A stretch of DNA of 64,000 bases, taken from NCBI GenBank assembly GCA_019415645.1, contig DXYV01000005.1, positions 58,316 to 122,315 on the forward strand. Reading direction: 5' to 3'. Shown piece after piece: positions 24,707-32,943 of the stretch. The stretch comes from Clostridiales bacterium (GTDB taxonomy: Bacteria > Bacillota > Clostridia > Oscillospirales > Oscillospiraceae). Position numbers and translations under genes: made by a program. The notes beneath the pieces were generated by a model. It was not told the DNA's origin and searched no databases. It was given only the letters and a program-made list of their open reading frames with translations. Numbering within the stretch: the stretch's first letter is position 1; every line of letters begins with the position of its first letter.

Positions 24707-26128
24707 ATGAACGGCGAGTTTGTCGTATTCTATCCCGGGGTCTATACCGAGCGGGAAAAGCCCTGGCTGAAAAAATTACTGGAGGAGGATCAGGCCATCC
24801 GGGACCGGGGGCCGGTGAATGTCCAGGCTATCCGGGAGGGCACGCTGCCGGCGGATACGCCGGGCGTCTATACCCAGGTCATCAGTGAGGAGATCATCCG
24901 CTACAACGCCAAGAAGTATGACCCGATGAATCCGGTGTACAACGACGAGAGCTATGCCATTTCGCTGGGGTACAAGTCCCTGCCCGCCCTGCCGACCATC
25001 GCGGCCCATGACGATACCTATATCAAGGCCTATCCCGCCCAGGCCCGGGACTATCTGCTGGTGTCCGGCCTGAACCATGAGATCTCCTTCTACGCCCCGG
25101 TCTATGCCGGGGACACCATGTATCTGGTGGTGGACGAGCGGCACCTCATCGACTGCACCCCCAAGGAGGGCTCTGTGTTCCGCTCCATGGCCATCGAGAC
25201 CACGGGCTCCATCTACAACCAGCGGGGCGAGCTGGTGAATAAGGTGGCGTTCCGGGTGATGGAGAACCTGAAATCCTATGTGGACCCGGAAGATGCGGAG
25301 AAGTATCAGCCCAAAGAGGGGCGCCCGGACTGGATCAGCCCGGGCTGGGATGTCCGGGAGGAGCATTTCTACACCGACGAGGACTGGGACAAGATCCTCG
25401 ACATCTGGAAGCACGAGGTCCGGAATGGCCCCAATACCCCCTGCTGGGAGAATGTGCCCATCGGCTTCCGTCCCGCCGACACCCTGGACGGACCGGTGGA
25501 CGATTCCATCGAGCCCACACCGCGCCTGGGAATGGGCAACGGCGGCACCCGCACCCTGCGGGAGGAGATCATGGACCCGGAGTTCCGCAAGACCATGTAC
25601 CGTTCCAAGGTCAACGGTATTTACCGGATGCCCAACCGGGCGGACGCCTGGCCGGAGGAGCCCAAATTTGCCCTGAAGTACGGGGCCGAGGTGGGCGGCG
25701 GATTCCGCTCCGTGGACCTGCCCCAGGACCAGGAGAGCCCCCGGTTCATGTTCATCAACTTCATGGGGCGGGATTTCGTCCTGCGCCACCTGAACAACTT
25801 TATGGGGGACAAAGGCAAGCTGGTCAACATCAAGTGGGGCATCATGTCCCCGGATTCTCTCCACGAGCGGGGCTTTGACGTGCCGGCCTCCCCCAATGCG
25901 GTGGATTTCCTGTCCGTGGTGCCGGAGAAGGCGGGCAAGCCCATCCTGATTCACGGCCTGGAGCGGGACGTGATGTGGGTCAAGTCCTATGTGTTCGACA
26001 AATTCTGTGAGGACGGAAAGCATTATGTCAAGCTGGCCTGGTGGATCGACACCATCGAAGGGGAGACCTTCGAGTCCGGCCAGGCCACCATCCAGCTCCC
26101 GTCCCGAGCGGGCGATTTCCTGGCGTAA
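24707..26128 (+). CDS. MaoC-like double-hotdog protein, paralog 3 (divergent)
   Basis: 473 residues behind AGAAAGGAG. First half: YDPMNPVYNDESYAISLGYK and PVYAGDTMYLVVDERH, matching the MaoC N-terminal dehydratase pattern; second half: RHLNNFMGDKGKLVNIKW and the GQATIQLPSRAGDF end. It is longer and clearly more distant than paralogs 1 and 2 and lacks their Cys-Cys segment. The catalytic-His position is again Tyr (NPVYND). It is 14 bases ahead of the old-yellow-enzyme gene, so it is probably part of the same reaction sequence. Confidence 0.72.
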   Translation: MNGEFVVFYPGVYTEREKPWLKKLLEEDQAIRDRGPVNVQAIREGTLPADTPGVYTQVISEEIIRYNAKKYDPMNPVYNDESYAISLGYKSLPALPTIAAHDDTYIKAYPAQARDYLLVSGLNHEISFYAPVYAGDTMYLVVDERHLIDCTPKEGSVFRSMAIETTGSIYNQRGELVNKVAFRVMENLKSYVDPEDAEKYQPKEGRPDWISPGWDVREEHFYTDEDWDKILDIWKHEVRNGPNTPCWENVPIGFRPADTLDGPVDDSIEPTPRLGMGNGGTRTLREEIMDPEFRKTMYRSKVNGIYRMPNRADAWPEEPKFALKYGAEVGGGFRSVDLPQDQESPRFMFINFMGRDFVLRHLNNFMGDKGKLVNIKWGIMSPDSLHERGFDVPASPNAVDFLSVVPEKAGKPILIHGLERDVMWVKSYVFDKFCEDGKHYVKLAWWIDTIEGETFESGQATIQLPSRAGDFLA

Positions 26129-26142
26129 GGGAGGAATACAGG

Positions 26143-28116
26143 ATGAAACGTGAGGAATTTCCGCATCTGCTGGCCCCGCTTTCGGTGGGAAGCCATACCT
26201 ACCGCAACCGGGTGGTAAGCGCGCCCCGGGGCGGGATCTGGAACGAGGACCCCGACTGCCACGACGCGGACCCGGAGCAGCTGGCGGAGGTAGACCTGAG
26301 GGCCGGCGGCGGCCAGGCGGCCTTCCTTGTGGGGGAGACCCCGGTGAGCGCCGCGGGCGGCCGCGGGGCCAATGAGTTCTACGGCTTTGAGGATGATTCG
26401 GAGGAGCACACCCGCCGGTACCGCCAGTTCGCCCAGCGGATTCACAGTCATGGGGCCCTGGCCCTGGTGGAGCTGTGCCATGTAGGTCAGGCCAAGAGCG
26501 AGGTCGAGGGGGACGAGCAGCCCATCGGCCCCATGGACCTGGTCAACGAGGACGGCGTTTCCGTCCGCGCCATGACCGAGGCGGATGTGGAGCAGCTGTG
26601 CGCCGACTTTGTGAAGGCGGCGAAGTTCTGCCAGAACGCGGGCTTTGACGGCGTGTGTCTCCACTGCGGCCACGGCTGGCTGTTCCACCAGTTCCTGTCC
26701 CCCCGGACCAACCGCCGGACCGACCGGTTCGGCGGCAGTCTGGAGAACCGCTCCCGGCTGTCTGTGCTGGTGCTGAAGGCCCTGCGGGAGGCCTGCGGGC
26801 CCGACTTCCTTCTGGAATGCCGGGTGTCAGGCAGCGAACACGTGCCCGATGGGTACAGCCTGGAGGACATCTGCGGCTACTGTAAGTACCTGTCGGAGTA
26901 CGCCGACCTGATCCATGTCTCCGCCGGCCTGTATCAGGACCCCTCCGGCACCTGGCAGGAGTCCACCCTCTACGAGCCCCACGCCTGTAACGCGGACATC
27001 GCCGCCGCCATCAAGGCGGCGGTGGACATCCCGGTGGCGGTGGTGGGCGGAATCAATTCCCCGGAGCAGGCGGAGGAGCTGATTGCCCAGGGCAAGTGCG
27101 ACCTGGTGGTGCTCTGCCGTCAGCTCACCGCCGACCCCTTCTTCACCCAAAAGACCCAGGAGGGCCGTCCGGAGGAAATTCGCCGCTGCCTGCGGTGCAT
27201 GCGCTGCTTCCCCGGCCCCTTTGAAGAGGCGATGGCCGAGCTGGGGGGTGTATTCCCCGAAGGGTGCTCCATCAACCCCTGTGTGGACCACCCGGAGCGC
27301 TGGAACGTGGAGCCGGCGGAGCAGAAGAAAACAGTGCTCATCGTGGGCGGCGGCGTGGCCGGCCTTCAGGCTGCGGTCACGGCCCGGGACCGGGGACACT
27401 CGGTGGTGCTGCTGGAGCAGAGAAGCAAGCTGGGAGGAATCCTGAATTTCTCCGTCCACGACCCGGATAAAAACGACCTGGCGGGTTTTGCCCGCACCAT
27501 GGAGGCGCAGGCCAGAGCCCGCGGCGTTGATCTGCGCGTCAATACCACCCTTACCCAGGCACTGCTGAAGGAGTTACACCCAGACGCAGTGATTCTGGCC
27601 ATCGGCTCTCACCCTCTGCTCCCGCCCATTCCGGGGCTGAACGGCCCCAACGTGGTCCAGGCCATGGACACCTATGCGCCGGACACCCCGCTGGGGCAGC
27701 GGATCGTGGTCCTGGGCGGCGGACTGGTGGGCTGCGAGACCGCCGTGCACCTGTGGAAGCAGGGCAAAACAGTGGAACTGGTGGAGATGCGGGGAGAGCT
27801 GGCCCCTGACGCCTACCGCCTGCACAAGCACCGCCTGCGGGAGCTGGTGGCAGAGCATGTACGGGCCCACGTGAATACCCGCTGCCTGGCCGTCATCCCC
27901 GAGGGGGTCCAGGTGGAGGATTCCGACGGGAATCAGCGCCTGATTCCGGGCGATACCGTGGTGGCCGCCCTCGGGATGCAGGCCAATGATACCGCCGGCC
28001 TGGAGGAGCTGGTCCGCCAGGCCGGGCTTCCCTGCTACAAGATCGGCGACTGCGTCAAGGCGCGGAAGATCTACGACGCGGTGGAGGAGGGCTACACCAC
28101 GGCGGCGGCCCTGTAA
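26143..28116 (+). CDS. Old-yellow-enzyme-type NADH:flavin oxidoreductase (2,4-dienoyl-CoA reductase family)
   Basis: 657 residues from the ATG at 26143, behind GGGAGGAATACAGG. The N-terminal FMN barrel shows the family signature HCGHGWLFHQFLSPRTN then RFGGSLENR. Four Cys for a [4Fe-4S] cluster are C349, C352, C355 and C375 (spacing slightly tighter than the usual CxxCxxxC). From about residue 396 there is an FAD/NADH domain (VLIVGGGVAGLQA; second Rossmann motif VVLGGGLVGCETA). Relatives reduce activated C=C bonds: dienoyl-CoA, bile-acid intermediates, enoates. As the last gene of the island it probably performs a reductive step. Confidence 0.9.
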   Translation: MKREEFPHLLAPLSVGSHTYRNRVVSAPRGGIWNEDPDCHDADPEQLAEVDLRAGGGQAAFLVGETPVSAAGGRGANEFYGFEDDSEEHTRRYRQFAQRIHSHGALALVELCHVGQAKSEVEGDEQPIGPMDLVNEDGVSVRAMTEADVEQLCADFVKAAKFCQNAGFDGVCLHCGHGWLFHQFLSPRTNRRTDRFGGSLENRSRLSVLVLKALREACGPDFLLECRVSGSEHVPDGYSLEDICGYCKYLSEYADLIHVSAGLYQDPSGTWQESTLYEPHACNADIAAAIKAAVDIPVAVVGGINSPEQAEELIAQGKCDLVVLCRQLTADPFFTQKTQEGRPEEIRRCLRCMRCFPGPFEEAMAELGGVFPEGCSINPCVDHPERWNVEPAEQKKTVLIVGGGVAGLQAAVTARDRGHSVVLLEQRSKLGGILNFSVHDPDKNDLAGFARTMEAQARARGVDLRVNTTLTQALLKELHPDAVILAIGSHPLLPPIPGLNGPNVVQAMDTYAPDTPLGQRIVVLGGGLVGCETAVHLWKQGKTVELVEMRGELAPDAYRLHKHRLRELVAEHVRAHVNTRCLAVIPEGVQVEDSDGNQRLIPGDTVVAALGMQANDTAGLEELVRQAGLPCYKIGDCVKARKIYDAVEEGYTTAAAL

Positions 28117-28172
28117 ATTACCGGAGCCATTCTTACGTGAAAAGCCAGGGGGCCGCACCCCGGCCTCAGAAG

Positions 28173-28211
28173 AAAAAACGAGCGGACAGCTTAGCTGTCC
28201 GCTCGTTTTTT
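28173..28211 (+). terminator. Strong bidirectional Rho-independent terminator
   Basis: 18-bp stem AAAAAACGAGCGGACAGC (28173-28190) with GCTGTCCGCTCGTTTTTT (28194-28211). It ends the metabolic island and, on the other strand, the formate-channel operon. Confidence 0.93.
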
Positions 28212-28233
28212 GTCAGGGAAAGAGGGGAGAGGC

Positions 28234-28869
28234 TCAGGCCATGGCCGCCTTGCGGTTCCACAGGCGGCACAGCGGAATGAGCAATCCGCCCACGCTGTTG
28301 CCCAGCGTCATGACCAGCAGGTACAACAGCGTATGGGGGCTCCACCAGTTGGCCACGGCAAAGTAGAACATATTGGCCACACAGTGTTCAAAGCCGCACA
28401 GGATGAATACGGTCACGCCGAAAAAGAGCCCCAGATATTTCCCCAGTTCATGGGGATTGCGCTGGAAGCCATCCACAGCCAGAAAAATCAGCAGGTTGCA
28501 GAACATGGCCAGGAGAAAGATGGACAGCAGGCTGTCTGAGGTCTTGGCCTGACACAGTGCGGCGGCTTTTTCCGCCAGCGCCGGGCCCAGGCGGGTGGTG
28601 CGCAGCAGATACCCCACCAGATTGGCCCCGGCCAGATTGCCGAACCAGACCAGCACAAGCCAGCCGCAGTAGGCCGGGGGCTTCTCCAGCGCGTAACACA
28701 CCTTGCCGGTAAACAGGTGAAAGCCGAAGGTGCACACCGTAAACAGGCCCACGCAGAAGAACAGCGCGCCCAAAACCTTGTTGTCCAGAGAGAGGAACAC
28801 CGTTCCCCCCAGCGCAATGCTGACGCCGGCCAGCACTGCGAACAGTAAATCACTGACGTAACGCTTCAA
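28234..28869 (-). CDS. Formate/nitrite transporter (FNT) family channel
   Basis: 211 residues, TTG start, six membrane segments. The GFEHCVANMFYF motif is diagnostic for FNT channels (FocA/NirC). It is shorter at both ends than FocA. It lies 13 bases downstream of an oxalate/formate-type antiporter in the same operon. It probably exports formate or another small weak acid; the precise anion is not clear from sequence. Confidence 0.88.
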   Translation of the reverse strand: MKRYVSDLLFAVLAGVSIALGGTVFLSLDNKVLGALFFCVGLFTVCTFGFHLFTGKVCYALEKPPAYCGWLVLVWFGNLAGANLVGYLLRTTRLGPALAEKAAALCQAKTSDSLLSIFLLAMFCNLLIFLAVDGFQRNPHELGKYLGLFFGVTVFILCGFEHCVANMFYFAVANWWSPHTLLYLLVMTLGNSVGGLLIPLCRLWNRKAAMA

Positions 28870-28882
28870 GGCTCTGTCCCGC

Positions 28883-30094
28883 TCAGGCGGCCAGCTTCTT
28901 CTGGAAGCGGACGATGATCCAGGTCAGGACAATGGAGATCACGGCCGTCACGGCGCCCATGATAAAGGTCAGCGTATAGGCGCCGGTGGCGGCGTACATG
29001 GAATTGGAGATGGCGTTGAAGAAGACGGAGGAGAAGCCCAGGGCCAACATGATCACGCCGTAGTTGGAGCCGGAATACTTGGGCCCGAAGAAGTCGGTGG
29101 AGAAAGCGGGGTTGATCGCGGAGGGTCCGCCGTAAGCAAAGGCGGTGACCAGAACGACGACCATGTAGAAATAGCCGGGGGCGAAGATCAGGCACAGGGC
29201 GCACACCGCCATCAGCACACCCAGAATATACAGCGCGTTGCCGCGGCCGATCTTATCGGAGATGGTGGCCATGGACAGGCGGCCGATGGCGTTGGTCAGG
29301 CCGGTGAGGGAGACGGTAAGTACAGCCATGCTCGCCGACAGGCCGCGCTCCAGCCCCAGGCCGTTGATCAGCGGAGTGAGCATATTCCAGGTGCCGTTGA
29401 TAAAGAAGATGGACAGGAAAAGCAGCCAGAAGGGCGCGGTCTTGATGGCCTGGCCCAGCGTCAGGTTGCGGGCGGCGGTGGCCGCGGCGGGCAGGTTCAG
29501 CCCCTTAAGGTAGCTCTCGTCCGGCAGGGAGATGAACATGCAGGCGACCAGGCCCACGATCAGGAACACGATGGCCAGAGTGCGCAGGGTGGCGGGCAGG
29601 GTCATGACACCCAGCAGGGCCGAGGAGACCGGGCTGAAGATAACGGTGGAGAAGCCAAAGGCGGAGACCGCCAGGCCGGAGGCCAGACCCCGGCGATGGG
29701 GCAGCCACTTCTGCAGGCAGGAGATGGCCGCGCCGTAGGCAAAACCGCTGCCCAGACCGGCGATCAGGCAATAGGTCAGGTAGAACAGCCAGATCGAGGC
29801 GCTGGCGGGCAGGAAGGAAGCCAGCAGGATGCCGCCGCCAAACAGGCAGCAGCCCATGATGGAGACCTTTTTGGGCCCGATCTTATCGTTGAGGATGCCG
29901 CCGACCAGGTTGCCGAAGCAGAAGCAGAACAGCATGATGGAGGCGACCATGTTCACGGAGCTGTCCGCCCAGCCATAAAAATCAATGGCCGACGATTTGA
30001 ACACGCTCCACAGGTACAGGATGCCCACGCAGAGCTGGACCAGAAGACAGCCCACAATGGAAGCAATCAATTTTCCATTTCCGGAATTCTTCAT
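28883..30094 (-). CDS. MFS transporter, oxalate/formate antiporter (OFA) family
   Basis: 403 residues from the ATG at 30094, behind AAAGGGAG; an ORF extension 14 codons upstream lacks a site. Twelve membrane segments. The N-terminal LCVGILYLWSVFKSSAIDFYGW and the LNDKIGPKKV loop are typical of OFA-family (OxlT-like) carriers. Substrates of this family are small carboxylates. It is co-transcribed with the FNT channel, so both probably move acid products or substrates. Confidence 0.88.
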   Translation of the reverse strand: MKNSGNGKLIASIVGCLLVQLCVGILYLWSVFKSSAIDFYGWADSSVNMVASIMLFCFCFGNLVGGILNDKIGPKKVSIMGCCLFGGGILLASFLPASASIWLFYLTYCLIAGLGSGFAYGAAISCLQKWLPHRRGLASGLAVSAFGFSTVIFSPVSSALLGVMTLPATLRTLAIVFLIVGLVACMFISLPDESYLKGLNLPAAATAARNLTLGQAIKTAPFWLLFLSIFFINGTWNMLTPLINGLGLERGLSASMAVLTVSLTGLTNAIGRLSMATISDKIGRGNALYILGVLMAVCALCLIFAPGYFYMVVVLVTAFAYGGPSAINPAFSTDFFGPKYSGSNYGVIMLALGFSSVFFNAISNSMYAATGAYTLTFIMGAVTAVISIVLTWIIVRFQKKLAA

Positions 30095-30455
30095 GAAGTG
30101 TTTCTCCCTTTCTGATTGATTTGTAGCCGAATGCAAAAAAAGAGGTTCTCGCCAGGAAAACGCGAGAACACGGGTGATAGTTCAACAAATAGTATAGCAT
30201 ATTAGGCGGCTAATGTATAGACCAAGGAAAAGGGGAACTGCAATTTTAGAACATTTGGCGAAGAGAACGGAGAAGAACCTGCGGGATTTTGTCCGAAATT
30301 CACCGAAACGGCAGGGCATGTGGGCGAATCAGACTGGGGCTCCGCCTGCCTGGCAGAGCCCCAATGGGAAAAAGTCTAAAATAGAATGGAATATGATAAA
30401 GTATTTCAACAGAATGTAATCAAATATTGACTCAAATCGGTGGGACTGCGGCAGA
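30095..30455. other. Intergenic region with OFA promoter; no gene seen
   Basis: 361 bases between the OFA carrier and the hexokinase, AT-rich in its left half. A minus-strand promoter with TTGGTC (revcomp near 30223-30228) and TATGCT about 18 bases downstream is possible. A hairpin TGGGGCTC...GAGCCCCA lies near 30333-30364. A 68-codon open frame here has no ribosome site and looks accidental. Confidence 0.4.
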
Positions 30456-31754
30456 TTAAGTCGAGTGCCGCTGCAGGGCGGCCAGCGCCGCACCCGTCAG
30501 ATTGGAGTGCTCTGCCCGGACGAAGGTGCAGCGGCGGCCCAGCTGCTGATGGAGGAAGCGCTCGGTCCAGACCTCAATTTTATGGCGCAGCACCGGATTT
30601 TTCCAGAAGGTGGAGCCCTCCGCCACTACAAGGGTCGGCGCGGTGCGGCCCATATTCTCTTCCTCCATGGGACCGGCCAGGGTGACGGCCACCAGCCGGG
30701 CGGCCCGCTCCAGCAGGCAGTCTGCGAAAACAGCCAGGACCTCCCGGTCCTCCGGGCAGGAACACAGGGCGGCCAGGGCGCCGTCCGTCTGCCCGTCGGC
30801 GGCGAACGTGGATAGATCGGCGGCGGTGAGGGGGCCGGCCTGCTCCAGCCGGGCCTGGAACGTGGCGGAGAACAGGGAGGCCGCACCCCACAGGGTGCGC
30901 CGGAGCACCTCTCCCTGGTACGCACCGCCCACCATTTTTTCGTTGCCGTACTCACCGGGCGACATGGATTCCACGTCCAGCTCCCGGTCAAAGGTGCCCT
31001 GGGGAAAGCCGGAGTAGACGCCGGACTCCACATTGACGATCATAGTGGGGGCCGTCCAGCCGTTCAGCGGCCGGTGGAGATGAGCAGTATCCGCCACATA
31101 GCACAGATTGGTCCCGGTCCCCAGGATGAAGCCCATCTGCCCGTCGGCCGGGTCCTGCCGGCCGATGCAGCCGCCCAGCAGAGCGGCCACTGTGTCATTG
31201 ACCAGCGCGAAGGAGGAAGGAGCCTTTCCGCCGAGTCCGGCGAAGGCATCCAGCAGCTCCTGGCAGACCAGCATCCCGCTGCCGTCCGGCACCACCACTT
31301 CTTTGCTGAATTGAATTACCCGGCCGTCCCCGTTGGGCAGAATCTCCGCCTGGTAGGAGAAACAGAAACCCAGCGCCTCGGCCTGCTCGGCCAGCGGCGC
31401 GGCAAACCGGGCGATCTCGGCGAGAAACTGGGCCCGGCGGACCGGAGCTCCGAGACCGGGAATGGGACGGGTGCGCAGTCCCTCGATACGGGGGCCTTCC
31501 GGGGTGAAGGTGACCAACGCCGCCCGCAGGTTGGTGCCGCCGGCGTCCAGAGCCAGGACCCGCCGGCCCAGCGGGGGCTTGCGTTCCACAGTGACATAGG
31601 CGGGCTGCATCTGGCAGTCCCGGGCGGTGGCATGGCCGGCCAGCCCGGATTTCAGATTGGCGCGGAGGCGGTCCAGCTCCCGGGCCAGGTCCAGATCATC
31701 GGGGTGCATCCCGTGGTCGTGGAGAAAGGCGTGGGCGCGTTCCGAGGGCCTCAT
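30456..31754 (-). CDS. Hexokinase family sugar kinase
   Basis: 432 residues from the ATG at 31754, which forms an ATGA overlap with the upstream hydrolase and has GGAGG 6 bases ahead. The ALDAGGTNLRAALV phosphate-binding loop, ALVNDTVAALLGG (catalytic Asp) and GFILGTGTNLCYV are the motifs of the eukaryotic-type hexokinase family, found in some Clostridia. It phosphorylates glucose or a related hexose with ATP. Confidence 0.9.
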   Translation of the reverse strand: MRPSERAHAFLHDHGMHPDDLDLARELDRLRANLKSGLAGHATARDCQMQPAYVTVERKPPLGRRVLALDAGGTNLRAALVTFTPEGPRIEGLRTRPIPGLGAPVRRAQFLAEIARFAAPLAEQAEALGFCFSYQAEILPNGDGRVIQFSKEVVVPDGSGMLVCQELLDAFAGLGGKAPSSFALVNDTVAALLGGCIGRQDPADGQMGFILGTGTNLCYVADTAHLHRPLNGWTAPTMIVNVESGVYSGFPQGTFDRELDVESMSPGEYGNEKMVGGAYQGEVLRRTLWGAASLFSATFQARLEQAGPLTAADLSTFAADGQTDGALAALCSCPEDREVLAVFADCLLERAARLVAVTLAGPMEEENMGRTAPTLVVAEGSTFWKNPVLRHKIEVWTERFLHQQLGRRCTFVRAEHSNLTGAALAALQRHST

Positions 31755-32677
31755 AGCTTGGCCTCCAGCCACTGGAGCACGTCCTGATAGACCTCGTCCT
31801 TGTTGCGCTCATTGAGCATCTCGTGCCGCCCACCGGGGTAGAGCTTGACGGTCACGTCGGTACAGCCCGCGTCCCGGAAAAAGCCGGCCACTTTCTGGAC
31901 CCCGGCGCCGTTTTGCCCCACCGGGTCGTGGTCGCCGGAGAACAGATAGACGGGCGTGGAGGGGTCCATGCGGCGGAGCTGCGCGGGATCGGCGATTGGA
32001 TGCAGGCCGTCCATCATGTCCCGGAACAGGCCCACGGTGGGCTGGAAGGAACAGAAGGGATCCTTCAGATAGGCGTCCACCACGGCCTCGTCCCGGCAGA
32101 TCCAGTCGGCGGAGGTGCGGTTGGGCTTGAACTGCTTGTTGTAGGCGCCCAGGGACAGGTTGTAGACCAGACTGCTGTGGCCGGTAGGACCGAGAAATTT
32201 GCAGGCCAGCTTGCAGATCAGGCTGCCCAGGGCCAGCAGGAAGGGCGATTCCTGTCCGGTGCCGGAGAGAATGGCCGCGGAGACCGTACCTGGCCAGCGA
32301 ATCAAATAGGTGCGGGTGAGGAAGGAGCCCATGGAGTGCCCCAGCATCACATAGGGCAGGTCAGGATATTGGTCGCCCAGCAGAAGCCGCAGCTGACGGA
32401 CGTCCTCCGTTACCAGATCCCAGCCGTGCTCCGCGCCGAAGTAGCCGTACAGATGGTCGTCCACGGTCTTGCCGTGGCCCAGATGGTCCTCGCCGGCCAC
32501 CAGAAAGCCCTGCCCGGCCAGCCAGGAGGCGAAGGGGGCGTAACGGTCGATGTATTCCGCCACGCCGTGGACGATCTGCACCACGGCCCGGGGCGTACCC
32601 TCAGGCCGCCACACATGGGCATAGCAGCTGTGGACGCCGTCGCTGGAAGGAAAATAAAATTCTTGCTCCGTTACCAT
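31751..32677 (-). CDS. Alpha/beta hydrolase, lysophospholipase/monoacylglycerol-lipase-like
   Basis: 308 residues from the ATG at 32677 (behind AAAGGTG). GHSMGSF is the nucleophile elbow, FSGDHDPVG holds the acid residue and GGRHEM the catalytic His, which together make the serine-hydrolase triad of the S33/Hydrolase_4 group. No signal peptide. It overlaps the hexokinase start by 4 bases. Likely acts on lipid or carboxyl esters; the natural substrate is unknown. Confidence 0.88.
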   Translation of the reverse strand: MVTEQEFYFPSSDGVHSCYAHVWRPEGTPRAVVQIVHGVAEYIDRYAPFASWLAGQGFLVAGEDHLGHGKTVDDHLYGYFGAEHGWDLVTEDVRQLRLLLGDQYPDLPYVMLGHSMGSFLTRTYLIRWPGTVSAAILSGTGQESPFLLALGSLICKLACKFLGPTGHSSLVYNLSLGAYNKQFKPNRTSADWICRDEAVVDAYLKDPFCSFQPTVGLFRDMMDGLHPIADPAQLRRMDPSTPVYLFSGDHDPVGQNGAGVQKVAGFFRDAGCTDVTVKLYPGGRHEMLNERNKDEVYQDVLQWLEAKL

Positions 32678-32943
32678 AAAAAGTTCACACCTTTTTCCTG
32701 GAGTATGATATAATAGCCGCATAGCGGCTATGATACCGGGATTTTAAGGTCTTTTTCTCGCCCCTGCCGGGGCAGCCGAAAAAGCTGACATAAGTACCAT
32801 TCCGGTTGTGCCGTCATGGTATTATACCAGCCAATGCCGCGCGCCGCGCGGCGTCGGTTGAGACAAGCCCAGTTTACCCGTTCCGGCCGCTTCTGTCAAC
32901 GGCCGGAGACAGCCCATCGGCCCATTGTAACGGAGGAATCACA
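32678..32943. promoter_or_regulatory. Divergent intergenic region hydrolase / S41 protease
   Basis: 266 bases. A TATAAT-like element lies inside ATAGCCGCATAGCGGCTAT (dyad near 32711-32729). A second hairpin follows with a CCCCTGCCGGGG core inside CTTTTTC...GAAAAAG arms (about 32752-32784). The rest is a GC-rich leader of the protease gene. No RNA gene recognised. Confidence 0.4.

Noticed and set aside
30213..30419. 68-codon frame in the gap between the OFA carrier and the hexokinase
   Set aside because: No ribosome binding site and no conserved pattern; it overlaps the probable promoter and a hairpin.
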